This document shows positions 1 through 5,138 of a DNA stretch of 5,223 bases, in pieces. Within the stretch, counting starts at the first letter, position 1. Every line of letters starts with the position of its first letter. The notes under the pieces were generated by a model. The model made no database searches. It was not told the DNA's origin and saw only the letters and a list, made by a program, of their open reading frames with translations. Both the position numbers and the translations under genes were made by a program. This DNA comes from Syntrophomonas sp. UBA4807 (GTDB lineage: Bacteria > Bacillota > Syntrophomonadia > Syntrophomonadales > Syntrophomonadaceae): contig DHGD01000022.1 in assembly GCA_002402575.1 (NCBI GenBank), positions 6,846 through 12,068 of the forward strand. The letters are read 5' to 3'.

Positions 1-428
1 CGCTTGACGAGAATAACACTACTCAACCGTCCCTTATATTAAGACTTTTAAGGTCCAATGTTATCATTTCCGGTTTACTGCTTGGCTTTTTAGTGGGGAT
101 ATTAACCGGTTTGATTGGAGCGGGCGGCGGAGTTATGATACTCCTTATTTTAGTATTTATTATGCAGTATAGCATGCATGAGGGGATAGGTACGTCAACT
201 CTTATCATGGCATTCTCAGCGGCATCGGGGACTATAGGGCATGCCCTTACCTCTAATCTCCCTTTGCGGGCGGCAATAATTGGATCGATAGGTACAATTA
301 TCGGCGGTCGTTTAGCAGCACGATTTGCCAATACGATTAATGAAAAAGTTCTGAGCAAGGTTGTTGGAGGAGTATTTGCTGTACTTGGCGTAGTAATGCT
401 TATGACGACGCCTCCCCCCAATGTTTAG
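1..428 (+). CDS. TauE/SafE-family membrane transporter, C-terminal half (5' end outside window)
   Basis: The reading frame is open from the window edge (first full codon at 3) to TAG at 426-428, giving 141 visible residues. They begin with a polar linker (about residues 1-18), then at least five hydrophobic segments (about 19-45, 45-58, 64-83, 91-109 and 118-134). The glycine-rich stretch GLIGAGGG, followed by a helix and later GTSTLIMAFSAASGTIGH, is the repeat signature of the TauE/SafE (DUF81) family. These proteins are two similar halves joined by a linker, so this is the second half. Family members are proposed to export sulfite, sulfoacetate or other small anions across the cytoplasmic membrane; the substrate here is unknown. 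A GTG at 93 is only an internal codon. No terminator follows, and the stop overlaps the stop of the convergent permease gene. This stretch looks more AT-rich than vanW and the GH18 gene. The family call is good; the function is general only. Confidence 0.85.
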   Translation, partial: LDENNTTQPSLILRLLRSNVIISGLLLGFLVGILTGLIGAGGGVMILLILVFIMQYSMHEGIGTSTLIMAFSAASGTIGHALTSNLPLRAAIIGSIGTIIGGRLAARFANTINEKVLSKVVGGVFAVLGVVMLMTTPPPNV

Positions 429-1087
429 AAATCCTTTTTCATGTATATGCAAAACGAGATGTAATACGAAACCGTCATCAGTACCAGCATCACTGCCATA
501 CCGCCCAGGGCCAGCTGCCAGGACTGGTAATTGATCAGCTGAGTGATGGCGGCAATGGTCGGGGATTGATGATTGTTGACCGCAAATTCCGCAATTTGAG
601 CCGGGGCAAAGAATATCAAGAGAAAGATCACAATATTGACTACCCGAATCCAGGGCGCTCCGGTCCAAAAATATATGGGCAGTGACAAAGCCGCCAGCAA
701 CAGCACGCATACTATAGTGGTAATGATATCCACCCCGTTTAAGAGGCGATAATCAAATGGGGCCGGCATCAGGCTGAAGGGGATACCCACTGCGCCCACT
801 ATCAGCAAGGCTATCACTGTGCAGGTCACCACCGAAAGGTATTTTGCCGCTACTATCTCCCGGCGGGTAGTGGGCAGGCTATTGATGATGATATCGCTGT
901 TGTTTTTGTATTCAGACTGTGCAATTCCAATGATGGTTATATACGCTATACCGATTGCCGCCATACTATAGGCGAAGTCGCGGAAATCATTGCTGGAGAA
1001 TACTATAAAGAGAAATATGCTGTACAACAGGCCGAAAATAAACATCTTTTTTTGCAGAATTAGTTCTTTCTTAATTAACTGCGGCAT
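425..1087 (-). CDS. ABC-2 type transporter permease (YtrC/D-like)
   Basis: This 220-residue integral membrane protein is the permease partner of the ATPase encoded just upstream. It has six predicted membrane segments, at about 15-30, 38-57, 84-105, 118-138, 147-167 and 192-215. A short basic N-terminus (MPQLIKKEL) is typical of the ABC-2 permeases found next to YtrA regulators. The cytoplasmic loop 58-83, with SEYKNNSDIIINSLPTTRRE, matches the conserved 'SLPxTRxxIVxAKY' region that contacts the ATPase in this family (it resembles the ABC2_membrane_5 group). The ATG at 1085-1087 is preceded by AAGGAGGG (1094-1101 on the plus strand). This site lies inside the ATPase gene, and the two genes overlap by 17 bp, so translation is probably coupled. 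A single short permease suggests a homodimer, unlike the multi-permease YtrCDEF set of Bacillus. The substrate is unknown; export or extraction of an envelope compound or peptide is inferred from the family. The TAA stop interlocks with the stop of the convergent TauE-like gene. Confidence 0.85.
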   Translation of the reverse strand: MPQLIKKELILQKKMFIFGLLYSIFLFIVFSSNDFRDFAYSMAAIGIAYITIIGIAQSEYKNNSDIIINSLPTTRREIVAAKYLSVVTCTVIALLIVGAVGIPFSLMPAPFDYRLLNGVDIITTIVCVLLLAALSLPIYFWTGAPWIRVVNIVIFLLIFFAPAQIAEFAVNNHQSPTIAAITQLINYQSWQLALGGMAVMLVLMTVSYYISFCIYMKKDF

Positions 1088-1946
1088 GCCGGTCCCTCCT
1101 TACGGTATAGAGTATAATGTCATCTAGTTTGGGTTTTTCATATAGAGCCCGATTGCCCAACAAACCTCTGATTGTGCCGGGCTGATCGCTCAAGCCTTCA
1201 AAACCAAAGTCATTTTCTCGAATGCTTACAAACAGAGGCTTAACTGCGTCATCCAGCTGATCTCGGGAACCTTTCACCAACACATACTTATCAATTACAT
1301 TGTCTCGCGTATCGGATAACACTATCTGCCCATTGTTGATAAAGCAGATATAATCCGCGATGCGCTCCAAATCAGAGGTGATATGGGATGAAAACAATAT
1401 GCCGCGCTTTTCATCCTGCATTTCAGATTGAAGAATATCTAGGAGCTCGGCGCGAAACACCGGGTCCAATCCGGAAGTGGGTTCATCCATCAAGATCAAT
1501 TCGGCACGGTGGGATAAGGCCAACGCCAGAGAAAACTTCATCTTCATACCTCTGGATAGGTCTTGTATCTTTTTCTTCACCGGCAAATTGAATTCATTAA
1601 TATAGCGGCGATATAAGGCTTCATCCCAACTGTGGTAGAAGGGGGCGACAACCCGCTTCATTTCCTCCAGGGTAAGGGTATCGTAAAAATGGTTCTCATC
1701 GTAAACGAATCCGATCCGCTGTTTGATGTCCCGCTCCTTGGCACGGTTATCCAGGCCGAATACTGAAATCTGGCCACTGTCGCGCTTGGTTAGATTCATG
1801 ATCAGCTTGATGGTAGTGGTTTTGCCGGAACCGTTGGGGCCTACAAAGCCCATCACATAGCCCCTGGGCAGGCTGAATGATATTTTGTTCAATTGGAAAT
1901 CGGGGAAACTCCTGCTCAAATCTTTGACTTCAAGAATGTTATCCAA
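1071..1946 (-). CDS. ABC transporter ATP-binding protein (YtrB-like)
   Basis: This cytoplasmic ATPase of 291 residues powers the adjacent permease. The nucleotide-binding domain covers about residues 4-212. It has Walker A GPNGSGKT (36-43), the signature LSRGM (130-134, a variant of LSGGQ), Walker B LILMDEP (150-156, with D154 and E155), D-loop SGLD (158-161) and the switch histidine H188. At the Q-loop the sequence is IGFVYDENHFY, with acidic residues (D83/E84) where most ABC proteins carry glutamine; similar sequences occur in YtrB-like ATPases. Residues 213-291 form a C-terminal extension of unknown role. The start is TTG at 1946-1944, chosen because AGGGAGGT (1954-1961 on the plus strand) lies 7 nt upstream and the frame begins properly with an ABC N-terminus (MDNILEVKDLSRSF). 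The RBS sits in the last codons of the gntR gene, whose stop is only 3 nt away, so translation is probably coupled. The gene overlaps the permease start by 17 bp. Confidence 0.93.
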   Translation of the reverse strand: MDNILEVKDLSRSFPDFQLNKISFSLPRGYVMGFVGPNGSGKTTTIKLIMNLTKRDSGQISVFGLDNRAKERDIKQRIGFVYDENHFYDTLTLEEMKRVVAPFYHSWDEALYRRYINEFNLPVKKKIQDLSRGMKMKFSLALALSHRAELILMDEPTSGLDPVFRAELLDILQSEMQDEKRGILFSSHITSDLERIADYICFINNGQIVLSDTRDNVIDKYVLVKGSRDQLDDAVKPLFVSIRENDFGFEGLSDQPGTIRGLLGNRALYEKPKLDDIILYTVRRDRHAAVN

Positions 1947-1949
1947 AGA

Positions 1950-2324
1950 CTATACCTCCCTGTATAACAACTCCAGCATCTGCTGCAGTTCATTCAAACT
2001 CAGGCCTAGCAACATGCTTTCTTTGACAACCTCGGCCATTCGGCTTTCGATCAGGTTCATACGCTTTTCCCGTATCATATCCGGGTTTTGCGGAGCCACA
2101 AATGAGCCTTTGCCGCTGACAGTTTCAATAAAACCGTCGCGCTCCAGTTCATCATAGGCCCGCTTGGTGGTGATCACACTGATCTGCAGTTGCTGAGCCA
2201 GATTGCGGATCGAAGGCAGGGCATCGCCGGGCTGTAGTTCGCCCTTGAGAATGTGGCCCCGGATCTGCTGGCGGATCTGCTCATAGATCGGATCGGATGA
2301 AGCGTTGGAAATGACAATGCGCAT
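1950..2324 (-). CDS. GntR-family transcriptional regulator, YtrA subfamily
   Basis: This is a 124-residue DNA-binding repressor. Residues 11-78 form the winged helix of the GntR family: PIYEQIRQQIRGHI, then GDALPSIRNLAQQLQIS, then TTKRAYDELERDGFIE, then the wing GKGSFV (71-76). The tail after the wing is only about 45 residues, too short for a FadR, HutC or MocR effector domain. This short tail defines the YtrA subfamily, whose genes usually lead an operon with ABC ATPase and permease genes, as here. In Bacillus subtilis YtrA represses its own operon, which is induced by wall-active antibiotics; the same role is inferred here. The ATG at 2324-2322 has CGGAGGTG (2329-2336 on the plus strand) just upstream. 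A sigma-A-like promoter and a palindromic candidate operator lie 30-80 bp upstream, consistent with autoregulation. The stop is 3 nt before the ATPase start. Confidence 0.92.
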   Translation of the reverse strand: MRIVISNASSDPIYEQIRQQIRGHILKGELQPGDALPSIRNLAQQLQISVITTKRAYDELERDGFIETVSGKGSFVAPQNPDMIREKRMNLIESRMAEVVKESMLLGLSLNELQQMLELLYREV

Positions 2325-2333
2325 GTTTCACCT

Positions 2334-2342
2334 CCGTACATA
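2334..2342 (-). repeat. TATGTACGG word, copy 1 (next to the gntR RBS)
   Basis: On the minus strand TATGTACGG runs straight into the gntR Shine-Dalgarno (TATGTACGGAGGTG). The same nine bases recur at 2361-2369 in the same orientation, 27 bp upstream. A protein bound here would overlap the ribosome binding site region of the template. It is half of no obvious perfect palindrome by itself. Confidence 0.45.
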
Positions 2343-2353
2343 CTGAATATAAG

Positions 2354-2370
2354 CTATATACCGTACATAG
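2354..2370. promoter_or_regulatory. Candidate operator for the YtrA-type regulator
   Basis: The 17-bp sequence CTATATACCGTACATAG is a near-perfect palindrome of the form CTATrTAC-N-GTAyATAG; all pairs match except one purine/pyrimidine position and the central base. It lies on the predicted transcription start of the gntR operon, just after the -10, where a bound repressor would block initiation. GntR proteins bind as dimers to palindromes of this size. The assignment to this regulator is inferred from position and symmetry. Confidence 0.5.
2361..2369 (-). repeat. TATGTACGG word, copy 2 (within the palindrome)
   Basis: This copy forms one arm and the centre of the 17-bp palindrome at 2354-2370. 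Its location over the expected start site makes it the most likely functional copy. Confidence 0.5.
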
Positions 2371-2374
2371 TATA

Positions 2375-2404
2375 TATATACAGTATTATGAGGTAGCCTG
2401 TCAA
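2375..2404 (-). promoter_or_regulatory. Sigma-A-like promoter of the gntR-ABC operon
   Basis: On the minus strand a perfect -35 TTGACA (plus coordinates 2399-2404) is followed, after 18 bp, by TATATA (2375-2380) as the -10 in a run of alternating TA. The expected start site is near 2368, giving a leader of about 43 nt before the gntR ATG. Nothing else upstream of gntR on this strand matches as well. The -10 region is very AT-rich, so the exact -10 register is uncertain. Confidence 0.65.
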
Positions 2405-2431
2405 TATTTAATTCGGCCAAGATGATGCCTG

Positions 2432-2585
2432 CTATCCTTTGAGCCTGTCTAAAGCAAAATGAAGGATTATGTACGGCGTTGTAAACCGCGGAAGGGAACC
2501 GGCTATTAACGAATTTAGCCGTGATTTGTCTGAGTAAGCGCGCGGTGCCAGCCTTTTCCTGTGCGTGACTTTGTCCAAAGGATAG
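2432..2585. repeat. 154-bp non-coding segment bounded by 10-bp inverted repeats
   Basis: CTATCCTTTG at 2432-2441 is the exact reverse complement of CAAAGGATAG at 2576-2585. The segment between them looks less AT-rich than the promoter regions on either side and includes a 6-bp inverted repeat CGGCTA/TAGCCG (2500-2505 and 2516-2521). No start codon with a ribosome binding site is seen within it on either strand. It could be a small MITE-like element or the remnant of one, or simply spacer DNA with a chance repeat. No clear target-site duplication flanks it: CTG on the left faces ACTGG on the right. Confidence 0.25.
2468..2476 (+). repeat. TATGTACGG word, copy 3 (opposite orientation)
   Basis: The exact nine-base word occurs a third time, now on the plus strand, between the two divergent promoters and about 180 bp upstream of the predicted vanW start site. 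A weaker 7-of-9 match (TATGTAGTG) is at 2711-2719 in the vanW leader. This copy lacks the flanking symmetry of copy 2, so its role is less certain. Confidence 0.35.
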
Positions 2586-2621
2586 ACTGGTAGTATGAGG
2601 CATGAAACTAATGAGACGGTC

Positions 2622-2650
2622 TTGAGAATTGTTTAAGCCTGTAATATAAT
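2622..2650 (+). promoter_or_regulatory. Sigma-A promoter for the leader ORF-vanW-GH18 unit
   Basis: TTGAGA (2622-2627) and a perfect TATAAT (2645-2650) are separated by the ideal 17 bp. The expected start site is near 2657, which leaves about 100 nt before the small leader ORF and about 158 nt before the vanW start. It is the best promoter in the window for rightward transcription and is divergent from the gntR promoter. Confidence 0.75.
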
Positions 2651-2665
2651 CCGACGAAGGTGCAA

Positions 2666-2707
2666 TTTTAACCGTATCTAATCGTAAAGTAATTAAATAC
2701 GGTAAAA
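2666..2707 (+). promoter_or_regulatory. Inverted repeat / hairpin in the vanW 5' leader
   Basis: TTTTAACCGTAT (2666-2677) can pair with ATACGGTAAAA (2697-2707). This makes a 7-bp stem ACCGTAT/ATACGGT, one bulged A and four A-U pairs, with a 19-nt AT-rich loop. It lies about 10 nt after the predicted start site. No U-run follows, so it is not an intrinsic terminator. It could be a DNA operator or an RNA structure. Its arms share ACCGTA with the candidate gntR operator. Confidence 0.4.
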
Positions 2708-2758
2708 TGGTATGTAGTGTGAAGTCAGTGCAGACAATAAATAAAAGGAGCATAAATA

Positions 2759-2812
2759 ATGCTATTATACATGGGATGTTGCTTTAACCGACTGCCGCGA
2801 AAGAAGGATTAA
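2759..2812 (+). CDS. 17-codon leader peptide ORF upstream of vanW
   Basis: ATG at 2759-2761 opens a short frame of 17 codons, MLLYMGCCFNRLPRKKD, ending with TAA at 2810-2812. It has one of the better ribosome binding sites in the window, AAAGGAG at 2744-2750, 8 nt from the ATG. It lies downstream of the strong promoter at 2622-2650. Its last codons (AAG AAG GAT TAA) contain the Shine-Dalgarno of vanW, and only 2 nt separate its stop from the vanW TTG, in a different frame. This is the geometry of a translationally coupled or attenuating leader peptide. A 5-bp hairpin AGCAT-AAATA-ATGCT (2749-2763) covers its start codon. The peptide has a hydrophobic start, a Cys pair and a basic tail (RLPRKK). 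I recognise no homologue. It could also be a chance ORF, though the RBS and spacing argue against that. Confidence 0.5.
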   Translation: MLLYMGCCFNRLPRKKD

Positions 2813-2814
2813 CC

Positions 2815-3633
2815 TTGTATGATTCTGCCTTACCGCGCCCACCCGTACAGAGGTCCCGGTTGCGCCTGGTCCTGGGGCAGGCGTTTTTCACCGGGCGACG
2901 GTATCTGCAGTGGCTGTTCCCGGGAAATCCTTATGCCAGCTTTATTGATCCCGTGAGTTCGCTGCCTTATATCATAGCCAGCCACCAGACTCCGCTGATC
3001 AGGCCGTTGCAAAAAGCAGATATGCAGCTGCAGTACAACAAGATCACTAACCTGCGTTTGGCAGCAGAGCGTCTCAACGGGTTGGTTGTGCAACCCGGCG
3101 AAGCCTTCTCTTTCTGGAGATTGGTGGGGAAGCCCACCCGCCGCAAAGGGTATCTGCAAGGCATGGTATTAAGCAACGGAGCGGTTTGCTCTGGAACCGG
3201 AGGGGGACTGTGCCAGTTGTCCAATCTGATCTACTGGATGACCCTCCACAGCTCACTGACAGTGACCGAGCGCTCGAGGCACAATTATGATGTGTTCCCC
3301 GACAGCAATCGCCTCCAACCATTTGGCAGCGGGGCTACGGTAGTCTATAACTATGTTGATCTTAAGATAAACAATAATACCGAATGGCCATACCAGCTCT
3401 TAATAAAACTTGATGATCAGAATCTCTATGGAGAGTGGCGCAGCAGCCAGCCGCTCACGCTCAGGTATGAGGTCTATGAAAGGGAGCACATCATTAAGGC
3501 CGAATGGTGGGGTGGTTATACCCGCAATAATGTGCTGGCGCGAAAAGTATATGACCTCAATGACAGGGAAATCGGGGATGAATTCATTTGCGCCAATCAA
3601 GCCATTATGATGTATCCGCCCATGCTGCCTTGA
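2815..3633 (+). CDS. vanW: VanW family protein
   Basis: This 272-residue protein is close to the usual length of VanW, the accessory protein found in vanB-type glycopeptide resistance clusters, whose biochemical role is not established. The conserved domain spans about residues 75-195. Key stretches are KITNLRLAAERLNGLVVQPG, GEAFSFWRLVGKPT, SGTGGGLCQLSN (126-137), RHNYDVFPDS (155-164), PFGSGATVVYNY (169-180) and the cysteines C125 and C133. There is no signal peptide; the N-terminus is arginine-rich (RSRLRLVLGQAFFTGRRYLQWLFPG), so the protein is probably cytoplasmic or membrane-associated. The start is TTG at 2815: GAAGGA at 2803-2808 is 6 nt upstream, and a TAA at 2785-2787 closes the frame with no other start between. 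No vanHAX, vanRS or vanY gene is visible, so resistance should not be assumed; stand-alone VanW genes are common in Firmicutes. It is divergent from the YtrA-type operon and 69 nt before the GH18 gene, likely on one transcript. Confidence 0.9.
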   Translation: MYDSALPRPPVQRSRLRLVLGQAFFTGRRYLQWLFPGNPYASFIDPVSSLPYIIASHQTPLIRPLQKADMQLQYNKITNLRLAAERLNGLVVQPGEAFSFWRLVGKPTRRKGYLQGMVLSNGAVCSGTGGGLCQLSNLIYWMTLHSSLTVTERSRHNYDVFPDSNRLQPFGSGATVVYNYVDLKINNNTEWPYQLLIKLDDQNLYGEWRSSQPLTLRYEVYEREHIIKAEWWGGYTRNNVLARKVYDLNDREIGDEFICANQAIMMYPPMLP

Positions 3634-3702
3634 CAGCCAAGCTATCTGAAAGAGGCATATGCGGCGCGGTACCCATTATTTTTGCAGGAGGGTTTTTACA
3701 TA

Positions 3703-4959
3703 ATGAAACGTATGTTATCGTTATTCTTGCTGGCGTTAATGTTGGTTGCCAGTCAGCCTTTTGCTGGTTCGGTTCAGGCGCAGCCGCCCATCACCGTGTA
3801 TGTGGACGGATTGCCCCTGATAATGGACGTTTTGCCGATCATTGAGAACAGTCGCACCCTGGTGCCATTCCGGGCTATAGCTGAGGCCATGCACATAACG
3901 GTTAGCTGGGATGCTCCAACCCGCACTGTCAAGGCCAGTGATAGCCGCACCTCAGTAAGCCTGCAAATCGACAGCCGCACCGCGTACATAAACAGCACTG
4001 CGGTCACCCTGGAAGCGCCACCGAGAATAGTGAATAACCGCACCCTTATCCCCTTACGTTTTTTCAGCGAGGCATTTAATTGTGAGGTCGCCTGGGATGG
4101 GAACCTATATCGGGCCAGTATTACTACTCCCGTTAAAGATATGACAGTGATAGGATTTTACGCTCTGGGAGACAGTCAGACCAGCAGTTGGACCGATCTG
4201 TTCGGCCACGGCTATCCTCAAACTGCCTTAGGAAGAACCGATATAGTGGATGAACTGGCCCTGGGGTGGTACAGTATCGATGGTCAGGGTAATCTCTTAA
4301 ATAAAAGCCGCACCGGATGGCAACGGCCTGAAGGATGGGAAAAGGTATTAGCTAGTGCCGCAGAATACGGTTTATCAAGCGAAATGGTAGTTCATGTCAC
4401 TGATAGTGACGGCACTATTACCGCATTTTTGAAGAATTCCGCCGCCATGTCCCGGGCAGCCCGCGACATCGCCTCCGAAGCCCGGTATTACAGCGGCGTT
4501 AATCTGGATTTTGAGGGTTTGGGCTTCAACGATAGCGGGGAACAGCTTGAACTAGTGCAAGAGCGCTTTACCAGCTTTGTAAAACTGCTGAACCAGGAAT
4601 TGAAGGCTGACGGCAGGGGATTGACACTTACCTTGCACGCCCCCAACAGCGCTTATCCAGGTTATGATTACCAGGCCTTAGGCCAGCTTGCGGACCGCAT
4701 CATTGTTATGGCTTACGATTATGGACCCAAGCCGGAGCCAGAACCCCAGGTAACTGAAGCGGTGAAAATGTCCCTAGCTTCAATCCCCGCCAACAAACTG
4801 ATCCTGGGCATATCCGCTCCCAGTGAAACCGCCGCCAGCATAGGCGCCAAGATAAGCATAGCCAAACGCTATAATTTAGCCGGGGTGGCTTTATGGCGCT
4901 TAGGGCTGATTGATGACGCTATGTGGCAGACATTGAGAGAAACAAAAAATCATAGCTAG
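3703..4959 (+). CDS. Secreted GH18 glycosidase with copper-amine-oxidase-N-like domain
   Basis: This 418-residue exported protein probably cuts N-acetylglucosamine-containing glycans, most likely peptidoglycan. Residues 1-26 are a signal peptide (MKRMLSLFLLALMLVAS, cleavage after VQA). Residues about 29-141 are a copper-amine-oxidase N-terminal-like domain (binding/cell-wall module common in Clostridia and Paenibacillus), seen as two matching motifs: RTLVPFRAIAEA...VSWD (51-70) and RTLIPLRFFSEA...VAWD (113-132). Residues about 146-416 are a GH18 barrel with GVNLDFE (265-271), catalytic E271 with D269, then IIVMAYDYG (333-341) and the terminal strand GVALWRLG (394-401). The first two acidic positions of the classic DxxDxDxE motif are S264 and N267. 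Asn at the second is usual in SleL/YaaH-type spore and wall enzymes. ATG 3703 is chosen because AGGAGGG (3686-3692) is 10 nt upstream; a TTG at 3682 in the same frame would place the RBS inside the gene. No clear terminator follows. Confidence 0.88.
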   Translation: MKRMLSLFLLALMLVASQPFAGSVQAQPPITVYVDGLPLIMDVLPIIENSRTLVPFRAIAEAMHITVSWDAPTRTVKASDSRTSVSLQIDSRTAYINSTAVTLEAPPRIVNNRTLIPLRFFSEAFNCEVAWDGNLYRASITTPVKDMTVIGFYALGDSQTSSWTDLFGHGYPQTALGRTDIVDELALGWYSIDGQGNLLNKSRTGWQRPEGWEKVLASAAEYGLSSEMVVHVTDSDGTITAFLKNSAAMSRAARDIASEARYYSGVNLDFEGLGFNDSGEQLELVQERFTSFVKLLNQELKADGRGLTLTLHAPNSAYPGYDYQALGQLADRIIVMAYDYGPKPEPEPQVTEAVKMSLASIPANKLILGISAPSETAASIGAKISIAKRYNLAGVALWRLGLIDDAMWQTLRETKNHS

Positions 4960-5088
4960 GCTACCCCGTCCATATTATCAAGAAATTAACAAACAAGAAC
5001 TTTTGTCAATCCTGGCTGCGTTACACCTTCCTGAAATCTGGATGTATGATAGATTGAGCGACATCTGCAAAGCTTAGATATACAACTC

Positions 5089-5138
5089 AAAAACAAAGAA
5101 AAGCTCTCTATTGCTGTTGTATCAGGCGCGGAGGGCTT
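5089..5138 (-). terminator. Weak candidate terminator for the leftward gene at the right edge
   Basis: Read on the minus strand, AAGCCCTC (5131-5138) can pair with GAGAGCTT (5101-5108) as an 8-bp stem with one G-U pair, followed by the T-rich tract TTCTTTGTTTTT (5089-5100). The loop is long (22 nt) and the first arm lies in coding sequence, so the fit is only moderate. The rest of the gap back to the GH18 stop (4960-5088) shows no gene and no strong rightward terminator; the best inverted repeat there, GATGT/ACATC at 5041-5065, has no T-run. Confidence 0.3.

Noticed and set aside
312..710. Minus-strand 132-codon frame overlapping the TauE-like gene and the permease
   Set aside because: It is out of frame with the well-supported permease on the same strand, has no ribosome binding site and no family signature.
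2328..2753. 141-codon minus-strand frame across the whole gntR-vanW intergenic region
   Set aside because: Its ATG at 2753 has no ribosome binding site. It would run through the gntR promoter and candidate operator, and its tail (YIYYVRYIAYIQYVRR) is just translated AT-rich promoter DNA. It also conflicts with two good promoters and the leader ORF. Part of it may be a degraded repeat, reported separately.
2815..3633. Calling the locus a vancomycin resistance cluster
   Set aside because: No ligase, VanX/VanY dipeptidase, VanH or two-component system is present in the window; stand-alone VanW proteins are common and of unknown function.
3630..3660. Possible separate promoter for the GH18 gene (TTGACA over the vanW stop)
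   Set aside because: The -35 is perfect, but the only -10-like sequences (GCATAT, CATATG) sit 19-20 bp away and match poorly. Read-through from vanW is simpler.
3682..3702. TTG start 7 codons upstream for the GH18 protein
   Set aside because: The AGGAGGG ribosome binding site lies inside this extension, and starting at ATG 3703 leaves a clean signal peptide at the N-terminus.
4980..5065. Rightward terminator after the GH18 gene
   Set aside because: The candidate stems (ACAAA/TTTGT near 4990-5008, GATGT/ACATC at 5041-5065) are only 5 bp, AT-rich or weak, and no T-run follows.
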